DNA of 64,000 bases from RPRB01 sp035519675 (GTDB lineage: Bacteria > Myxococcota > Myxococcia > Myxococcales > Myxococcaceae): NCBI GenBank assembly GCA_035519675.1, contig DATIWB010000130.1:1-64000 (forward strand), in the 5' to 3' direction. The notes under the pieces were generated by a model, which was not told the origin of the DNA, searched no databases, and saw only the letters and a program-made list of their open reading frames with translations. A program made the translations under genes and the position numbers. Shown here one piece after another: positions 58,597-64,000 of this stretch; within the stretch, counting starts at the first letter, position 1, and each line of letters begins with the position of its first letter.

Positions 58597-59075
58597 GCGG
58601 AACCGAGAGGAAGACCTTCACCGTGGGGCGGACGTTCAAGGCAAGCCCGGAGAAGGTCTGGGCCATGTTGACCACCCGGGAGGGCCTCGACCGGTGGTGG
58701 GCCCCGGAGGGATTCCGCTCCGTCGTCCAGCACCTCGACGTGCGGGTCGGTGGGCGCTTCGAGATCGCGATGACCGCGGTGCTGCCGGAGATCGTCGCCC
58801 ATCTGAAGGCACTGGGAGTTCCCGCGACCAGCGTGGCACGTGGGGACTACACCGAGGTCCAGGCGAACCGGCGGCTCGCGTACAGGAATGCCATCGACTT
58901 CGTCCCCGGCGTCGCTCCGTACACCACCGAGACCCTGATCGAGATGTCGCCGGCGCCCGGTGGCGGGACCCGCCTCGTGGTCACCAACGACGTCATGCAC
59001 GACGCGACGTGGACCGAGAACGCCCGCCGCGGGTGGGAGCAGCAGATCGGCAAGCTGGAGAAGAGCCTCGGGTGA
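58593..59075 (+). CDS. SRPBCC / AHSA1-family protein
   Basis: 160 aa from ATG 58593. START/AHSA1-like helix-grip fold: VGRTFKASPEKVWAMLTTREGLDRWWAPEGF, DVRVGGRFEIAMTAV, DYTEVQANRRLAYRNAIDF and the C-terminal WEQQIGKLEKSL helix. Such proteins bind hydrophobic ligands and are nearly always co-transcribed with an SdpR-like ArsR gene, as here. Function unknown in detail; a detoxifying or ligand-sensing partner of the regulator is inferred from context. Confidence 0.88.
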   Translation: MSGTERKTFTVGRTFKASPEKVWAMLTTREGLDRWWAPEGFRSVVQHLDVRVGGRFEIAMTAVLPEIVAHLKALGVPATSVARGDYTEVQANRRLAYRNAIDFVPGVAPYTTETLIEMSPAPGGGTRLVVTNDVMHDATWTENARRGWEQQIGKLEKSLG

Positions 59076-59108
59076 GGGGCTGGCCCGGAGCGCGGGCGAG
59101 GAGCTCCT

Positions 59109-59783
59109 CTACACGACCGCGGCCGGTCCGCGCTTCAGCGCCTCGCGGAGGGCCTGCACGCCTGCGCCGGGACCACCAGGGTGGGCGAAGACACAGGTCC
59201 CGGCGACGAGGACGTCCGCACCGGCAGCCGCGGCGATCGGCCCGGTCGTCAGGTCCACCCCGCCGTCCACCTCGAGCTCGCACCGGGGCGCGCGCTGCTG
59301 GAGGAGCGCGCGGGCCCGGGCCAGCTTCGGCATCACCTCGTGGATGAACTTCTGCCCGCCGAAGCCCGGGTTCACCGTCATCAGCAGCAGGAGGTCCAGG
59401 CTCTCCACGACCTCCTCGACGGTCCCGAGCGGCGTCGCCGGGTTCAGCCCCACGCCGACCTGCTTCCCCTGCTGGCGCACCTGCTGGATGGCCCGGTGGA
59501 GGTTGGGCGTCGCCTCCTGGTGGAGGATGAGGAGATCTCCACCCGCCTTGATGAAGTCGGCCGTGTACCGCTCGGGCCGCTCGATCATCAGGTGGATCTC
59601 CAGGGGCAGCTTCGTCCCCCGCCGCATCGCCTCGACGATCGGGATGCCCAGCGAGAGGTTGGGAACGAACAGCCCATCCATGATGTCGATGTGGAACCGG
59701 TCCGCCCCACCCCGCTCGGCGTCGGCGACCTGCTCGCCCAGCCGCCAGTAGTCCGCCGCGAGGATGGAGGGGAGGATCTTCAC
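59109..59783 (-). CDS. rpe: ribulose-phosphate 3-epimerase
   Basis: 224 aa from GTG 59783, which lies 2 bp after the pgl stop. TIM-barrel family blocks: LPSILAADYWRLGEQ, FHIDIMDGLFVPNLSLG (Asp catalytic pair, His ligand), EIHLMIERPERY, GVGLNPATPL, LMTVNPGFGGQKFI and EVDGGVDL. Interconverts ribulose 5-phosphate and xylulose 5-phosphate, the next step after gnd in the pentose phosphate pathway. Last gene of the minus-strand operon. Confidence 0.95.
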   Translation of the reverse strand: MKILPSILAADYWRLGEQVADAERGGADRFHIDIMDGLFVPNLSLGIPIVEAMRRGTKLPLEIHLMIERPERYTADFIKAGGDLLILHQEATPNLHRAIQQVRQQGKQVGVGLNPATPLGTVEEVVESLDLLLLMTVNPGFGGQKFIHEVMPKLARARALLQQRAPRCELEVDGGVDLTTGPIAAAAGADVLVAGTCVFAHPGGPGAGVQALREALKRGPAAVV

Positions 59784-59785
59784 GC

Positions 59786-60523
59786 TCAGGTGGACTCCCC
59801 TAGCCCGGCTGCCGCCGCCTGGTCCACCAGGAAGGTGAGCCGGCCCGACGTCGGCGCGATGCCCCGGGCCGGGATCTCCACCACCGGCGCCTTCCCCCGC
59901 AGCACCTCTCGCAGGGCCCAGACCTTGTCCTCCCCGGTCACCAGGAACAGCACCTCCGCCGCCGCGTTCAGCACCGGGAAGGTCAGGGTGATGCGATGGG
60001 TCCGGAACTTCTCCACCCAGTTGGCGACCACCCACCGGGTTCTCTCGCTCAGCGCCGGCGAGTCCGGGAACAGCGACGCGGTGTGCCCGTCCGGACCGAG
60101 CCCCAGCAGCACCAGGTCGAAGCCGGGGAAGGTCGTCGTCCCGGGAAAGAGCTTCCGCAGCGTCTGCTCGTAGTCCGCCGCCGCCTCCTCCGCCGGGAGC
60201 TCACCCCTGATCCGGTGGACGCTCGACTGGTCGACAAAGGGCAGCCCGGTCAGGGCCTCCCGCGCCATCCGGGCGTTGCTCTCCGGATGGTCAGGTGGGA
60301 CGTTCCGCTCGTCTCCGAAGCAGAACACCATCCGGTCCCAGGGCAGCCGGGGCCCGGCCGCCATCTGCCGGTAGAGCGCCTTGGGAGTCGTCCCACCGGA
60401 GAGCGCCAGGGTGAAGCGCCCACGGCCGTTCGCCGCCGCCCACGCCCGGTCATGCACCCACTGCGCCGCGGTGCGAGCCACCGCGGCCGGATTCTCCAGC
60501 ACTCGAAGCGTCGGCCCGGCCAT
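59786..60523 (-). CDS. pgl: 6-phosphogluconolactonase
   Basis: 245 aa from ATG 60523. Family blocks: FTLALSGGTTPKALYRQMA, FGDERNVPPDHPESNARM, LVLLGLGPDGHTASLFPDSPAL and RITLTFPVLNAAAEVLFLVTG. Hydrolyses 6-phosphogluconolactone made by Zwf. The open frame continues upstream inside glk but the homology starts at MAGPTLRVLENP. Eight bases separate it from glk and two from rpe. DevB/SOL type of normal length. Confidence 0.95.
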   Translation of the reverse strand: MAGPTLRVLENPAAVARTAAQWVHDRAWAAANGRGRFTLALSGGTTPKALYRQMAAGPRLPWDRMVFCFGDERNVPPDHPESNARMAREALTGLPFVDQSSVHRIRGELPAEEAAADYEQTLRKLFPGTTTFPGFDLVLLGLGPDGHTASLFPDSPALSERTRWVVANWVEKFRTHRITLTFPVLNAAAEVLFLVTGEDKVWALREVLRGKAPVVEIPARGIAPTSGRLTFLVDQAAAAGLGEST

Positions 60524-60531
60524 GGCCCACC

Positions 60532-61515
60532 TCAGCTCTCGTCGAAGGCCGCGCAGTGCGCCGCGCCCCAGAGCGCCGCCCGGTCGTTGAGCACCACCAG
60601 CACCGGGATGGTCTCCAGGAGCGACCGCATCCGGCCCTTGTCCAGGAACGCGTTCATGAACAGCCCATCCTGCTTGAAGCGGGGGAGGAGCTTCGGCGCG
60701 ATCCCTCCGCCGAGGAAGAGCCCTCCCGTGGCGAGCATCCGCAGCGCGACGTTCCCCGCCTCCGCCCCGTAGGCCGACACGAACAGCTCCAGCGCCTCCA
60801 CGCACACCGGGTCCGCCTCGTCCATCGCGCAGCGCGACACCACCGGCGCCGCGTCCCCCTTCGCGAACCGCGCGGTCAGCTCCGGCGGCTCGGGCTGGCC
60901 CGAACGCTGGCGGAGGAACCGGTAGATGCGTACCAGCCCACTGCCGGAGATGATCCGCTCGGCGCTCACCCTGCCCTTCTCCCGGGCGATGTCCTCCATG
61001 AGGTCCGCCTCGAGCCGGCTCCGCGGGGCGAAGTCCGCGTGCCCGCCCTCCGTCGCGAACGGGTGATGCCGCTGCCCGTCCCAGTACAGCCCCGCGCACC
61101 CCAGACCTGTCCCGGCGGAGAGGATCGCCTGGTTCCCGACCGCGTTCGTCGCCCCTGCCTGGAGCATGGCGAAGTCGGTGGGCCCGAGGTGCCGCAGGCC
61201 GTAGGCGTTCGCCTTGAGGTCGTTCAGCAGGGTGACCTTTGGCACCCCGAGGATGTCCGCCAGGTGCACTGCATCCACCACCCAGGGCAGGTTGGGCGTC
61301 TCGGTGCGACCGTCCTTCACCGGCCCGGCCACCCCCAGCGCCGCAGCGACGGCCGCCGGGCGCACCTCCTCGACGAAGCGCCGAACGATGGTCTCGAGAT
61401 CTGGCGCCGAGCGGCTCGGATAGACGACCTCTCTGGTCAGCAGCAGCCGCCCCGCCTGGACCTCGAACGTCGCCAGGCGGGCGTTGGTCCCGCCGATGTC
61501 CCCGGCGACGATCAC
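60532..61515 (-). CDS. glk: glucokinase
   Basis: 327 aa from GTG 61515, 4-bp overlap with the end of zwf. ATP site DIGGTNAR (6-13) and LSAGTGLGCAG; substrate site LLNDLKANAYG with catalytic Asp; TEGGHADFAPRS with glucose-contacting Glu/His. These are the features of the Glk (GlkA) ROK-independent bacterial glucokinase. Phosphorylates glucose to glucose 6-phosphate, feeding zwf in the same operon. Confidence 0.94.
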   Translation of the reverse strand: MIVAGDIGGTNARLATFEVQAGRLLLTREVVYPSRSAPDLETIVRRFVEEVRPAAVAAALGVAGPVKDGRTETPNLPWVVDAVHLADILGVPKVTLLNDLKANAYGLRHLGPTDFAMLQAGATNAVGNQAILSAGTGLGCAGLYWDGQRHHPFATEGGHADFAPRSRLEADLMEDIAREKGRVSAERIISGSGLVRIYRFLRQRSGQPEPPELTARFAKGDAAPVVSRCAMDEADPVCVEALELFVSAYGAEAGNVALRMLATGGLFLGGGIAPKLLPRFKQDGLFMNAFLDKGRMRSLLETIPVLVVLNDRAALWGAAHCAAFDES

Positions 61516-63044
61516 GTCCCCGAGTTCTCCCAGTGCCGGCCCTCCCGGGCGAGCAGCTCATCCGCCTCCGCCGGGCCCCAGCTGCCCGCGGCATGGTTGG
61601 GGAAGCTCCGCGGCGGCAGCGCCTTCCAGACGTCGAGGACCGGCTGCACCATCGACCAGCCCGCCTCTACCATGTCCGCGCGCTGGAAGAGCGTGGCGTC
61701 ACCGATCATCGCGTCGTACAGCAGCGTCTCGTAGCCGGTGCTCGCCACCTTCCCGAAGTAGTCCACGTAGTCGAAGTCCATCTCCACCGCACCCACCGTC
61801 AGCACCGGGCCCGGCACCTTCGCCCCGAAGCGCAGCGAGATCCCCTCCTTGGGCTGGATGTGGATGTAGAGCCGGTTGGTCGTCAGCCGGTCCACCGAGG
61901 TGTGCTGGAAGAGCATCGCCGGGGCGTGCTTGAACTGGATGACGATCTGCGTGACGCGCTTCGGGAGCCGCTTCCCCGTCCGGGCGTAGAACGGCACGCC
62001 CGCCCAGCGCCAGTTGTCCACCATCAGGCGCAGGGCGACGAAGGTCTCGGTGTGGCTGTCCGGCGGGACCTTCTCCTCCTGGCGGTAGCCCGGGACCTTC
62101 TTCCCCTCCACCTCGCCCGGGCCGTACTGGCCACGCACCGCCTGGTGCAGCACTTCCTCGGGCGACAGGGGCTCGATGGAGTTGAGCAGCTTCACCTGCT
62201 CGTCCCGCACTGCGTCCGCGCTGAACGAGATCGGCGGCTCCATCCCCACCAGGCTCACCAGCTGAGCGATGTGGTTGGGGACCATGTCCCGCATCGCGCC
62301 CGCGGTGTCGTAGTAGCCGCCACGACCCTCGACGCCCAGCTCCTCGGCCACCGTGATCTGCACGTGGTCGATGTAGTTCCGGTTCCAGATGGGCTCGAAC
62401 ATCCCGTTCCCGAACCGGAACACCATGAGGTTCTGGACCGTCTCCTTCCCGAGGTAGTGGTCGATGCGAAAGATCTGCCGCTCGCCCACGACCGACTTGA
62501 TGGTCCGGTTCAGCTCCACCGCACTGGGCAGGTCGTGCCCGAAGGGCTTCTCGATGACCACCCGGCGCCAGCGCCCATTCTCCTCCTTCGCCAGCCCGCT
62601 CTTCCCGAGGTTCTGGACGATGGGCGCGAAGAACGTGGGCGCCACCGACAGGTAGAAGAGGTAGTTCCCCGGCGTGCCCACCTGGGAGTCGGTCTTCTTC
62701 AGGAAGTCGGCCAGGCCACTGAACGACTCGGGCTTGGTCCCGTCCGCCGCGAAGTAGAAGACCCGCTCGGACAGCGCGCTCCACGCGGCCCGCATCGGCT
62801 CGGTGGAGAGCAGCTTGTCCTCCGGCTTCACCTCGTCCCGGAACTGGGCGTTGCTCATCTGCGTCCGCGCCACTCCCACCACCGCCAGGTTTCGCGGGAG
62901 GAAGCCGGCGTTCTGGAGGTTCAGGATCGCCGGGATGAGCTTCCGCTTGGTGAGATCTCCGGAGGCGCCAAAGATGATGATGACGCACGGGTCGGCGGTC
63001 CGGTTGTGCGGAGGGGTGAGCGCGGTCTCGAGCTTCTGGACCAT
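61512..63044 (-). CDS. zwf: glucose-6-phosphate 1-dehydrogenase
   Basis: 510 aa from ATG 63044. NADP(+) motif FGASGDLTKRKLIPA (25-39), EKPFGHDL (165-172), and the active-site RIDHYLGKE (193-201) with catalytic His, then QNLMVFRFGNGMFEPIWNRNYIDHVQI. Normal length. Oxidises glucose 6-phosphate and makes NADPH. The ATG directly follows the gnd stop with no gap, and its end overlaps glk, so the operon is tightly coupled. Confidence 0.97.
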   Translation of the reverse strand: MVQKLETALTPPHNRTADPCVIIIFGASGDLTKRKLIPAILNLQNAGFLPRNLAVVGVARTQMSNAQFRDEVKPEDKLLSTEPMRAAWSALSERVFYFAADGTKPESFSGLADFLKKTDSQVGTPGNYLFYLSVAPTFFAPIVQNLGKSGLAKEENGRWRRVVIEKPFGHDLPSAVELNRTIKSVVGERQIFRIDHYLGKETVQNLMVFRFGNGMFEPIWNRNYIDHVQITVAEELGVEGRGGYYDTAGAMRDMVPNHIAQLVSLVGMEPPISFSADAVRDEQVKLLNSIEPLSPEEVLHQAVRGQYGPGEVEGKKVPGYRQEEKVPPDSHTETFVALRLMVDNWRWAGVPFYARTGKRLPKRVTQIVIQFKHAPAMLFQHTSVDRLTTNRLYIHIQPKEGISLRFGAKVPGPVLTVGAVEMDFDYVDYFGKVASTGYETLLYDAMIGDATLFQRADMVEAGWSMVQPVLDVWKALPPRSFPNHAAGSWGPAEADELLAREGRHWENSGT

Positions 63045-63998
63045 CTACTTGGGCTCCACGTGACCGCCGAACTGCTTCCGCATCGCCGAGAGGAGCTTCT
63101 CGGCGAAGGTGTGCTGCTGCCGCGAGCGGAAGCGGGTGTAGAGCGCTGCGGTCAGCACCTCGGCCGGCACCGCCTCGGCCACCGCCGCCTCTACCGTCCA
63201 CCGGCCCTCGCCCGAGTCCTGGACGAAGCCCGAGTAAGCGTCGAGCTTCGGGTCCTCCGCCAGGGCAATGCTGGTCAGGTCCAGCAACCAGCTCGACACC
63301 ACGCTGCCCCGTCGCCACAGCTCGGCGATGTCGGCGACGTTCAGGTCGTAGCGGAGGTCCTCGGGGAGCTGCTCCGAGGCGGCGTTCTTGAAGATGTCGA
63401 ACCCCTCGGCGTAGGCCTGCATCAGGCCGTACTCGATGCCGTTGTGGACCATCTTCACGAAGTGGCCCGAGCCCGACGGACCGCAGTGGAGATACCCCAG
63501 CTCCGCGGTGCTCTTGCCGTCACGGCCGGGGGTGGCCGGGATGTCGCCCTTGCCCGGGGCGAGCGTGCGGAGCACCGGCTCGATGCGCTGCACCGCCTCC
63601 TTCGGGCCGCCCACCATCAGGCAGTAGCCACGCTCCACGCCCCACACCCCGCCACTGGTTCCGGCGTCGACGTAGTGGATGCCCTTCTTGCCGACCTCCT
63701 TCGAGCGCCGGACGTCGTCCTTGAAGAAGCTGTTCCCACCGTCGATGATCGTGTCCCCGGCCTCGAGCAGCCTGGCCAGCGACTGCACCGTGTCCTCGGT
63801 GGGACCGCCGGCGGGGACCATGATCCACACCGCGCGCGGCTTCTGGAGCTTCGAGGCCAGCTCCTCGAGGCTCTTCGCCCCCGTGGCACCCTCCCTGGCG
63901 AAGCCCGCCACCACGTCCGCGCCCCGGTCGTACACCACGCAGCTGTGTCCGCCCTTCATCAACCGGCGGACCATGTTCCCGCCCATCCGGCCCAGGCC
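63045..63998 (-). CDS. gnd: 6-phosphogluconate dehydrogenase, decarboxylating (5' end outside window)
   Basis: 317 codons visible, starting in frame with GLGRMGGNMVRRLMKGGHSCVVYDR; only about six N-terminal residues are missing. Blocks: DGGNSFFKDDVRRS, YVDAGTSGGVWGVERGYCLMVGG, HCGPSGSGHFVKMVHNGIEYGLMQAYAEGF (catalytic Lys/Glu region) and IAELWRRGSVVSSWLLDL. Total length near 320 aa places it in the short GntZ/YqeC-like group, often NAD(+)-dependent, rather than the 470-aa NADP(+) enzyme. First gene of the operon; makes ribulose 5-phosphate for rpe. Confidence 0.94.
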   Translation of the reverse strand, partial: GLGRMGGNMVRRLMKGGHSCVVYDRGADVVAGFAREGATGAKSLEELASKLQKPRAVWIMVPAGGPTEDTVQSLARLLEAGDTIIDGGNSFFKDDVRRSKEVGKKGIHYVDAGTSGGVWGVERGYCLMVGGPKEAVQRIEPVLRTLAPGKGDIPATPGRDGKSTAELGYLHCGPSGSGHFVKMVHNGIEYGLMQAYAEGFDIFKNAASEQLPEDLRYDLNVADIAELWRRGSVVSSWLLDLTSIALAEDPKLDAYSGFVQDSGEGRWTVEAAVAEAVPAEVLTAALYTRFRSRQQHTFAEKLLSAMRKQFGGHVEPK

Positions 63999-64000
63999 GA

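Overview
The window is GC-rich, densely packed chromosomal DNA. It looks like a myxobacterium or close relative (Myxococcota). The reasons are a prkA-yhbH-spoVR stationary-phase operon, Oar-like TonB-dependent receptors with an N-terminal carboxypeptidase-regulatory domain, a Ser/Thr kinase fused to a beta-propeller, a duplicated orphan MacB-type permease, and sigma-32-like and LuxR/ArsR regulators. Genus cannot be set from sequence reading alone. I see no tRNA, rRNA, CRISPR array, transposase, integrase or prophage. No stretch over 300 bases lacks a gene; the largest gaps are about 246 bp (28652-28897), 238 bp (40110-40347) and 222 bp (35298-35519).

1-18.4 kb: end of prkA, then yhbH, spoVR and an unrecognised coupled gene; a SulP anion transporter; L-serine dehydratase beta and alpha subunits; a duplicated orphan permease divergent from a small lipoprotein gene; a membrane Ser/Thr kinase with propeller; an M23 peptidase; an LssY_C protein; glycogen phosphorylase.

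18.4-34.2 kb: the most unusual region. Three paralogous TonB-dependent receptors (about 1083-1115 aa) are each followed by a small cysteine-bearing lipoprotein. They are interleaved with two ArsR-type and two unusual LuxR-type regulators and end at a convergent AraC-type regulator. All three receptors appear to start at TTG behind a GGAGGGG ribosome-binding site. Units 1 and 3 share receptor type, lipoprotein type and ArsR gene; unit 2 has a diverged lipoprotein, a strong terminator and no ArsR. I read this as a locally amplified, separately regulated outer-membrane receptor plus lipoprotein system of unknown ligand.

34.4-48.9 kb: mixed housekeeping and accessory genes: a TPR/lipocalin-like protein, an Lrp/AsnC regulator, a divergent hydrolase/TetR pair with twin operators, a Rossmann epimerase-like protein, a DUF6265-like protein, an M19 dipeptidase, dnaE, an LrgA/LrgB pair, a ferritin-like protein, a HAD dehalogenase, a solitary adenine methyltransferase and a zinc-ribbon protein running into an 82-bp tandem repeat.

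48.9-59.1 kb: a DUF4159 + VWA envelope pair, two small membrane-protein genes (one with a duplicated domain), a sigma-32-like factor, a DEAD-box helicase coupled to a cyclic-nucleotide-binding protein, a Cache-domain protein followed by a duplicated tail of its upstream neighbour, and an ArsR-AHSA1 pair with an operator over its promoter.

59.1-64 kb: a tight minus-strand operon gnd-zwf-glk-pgl-rpe, taking glucose to glucose 6-phosphate and through the oxidative pentose phosphate branch; gnd runs off the window end.
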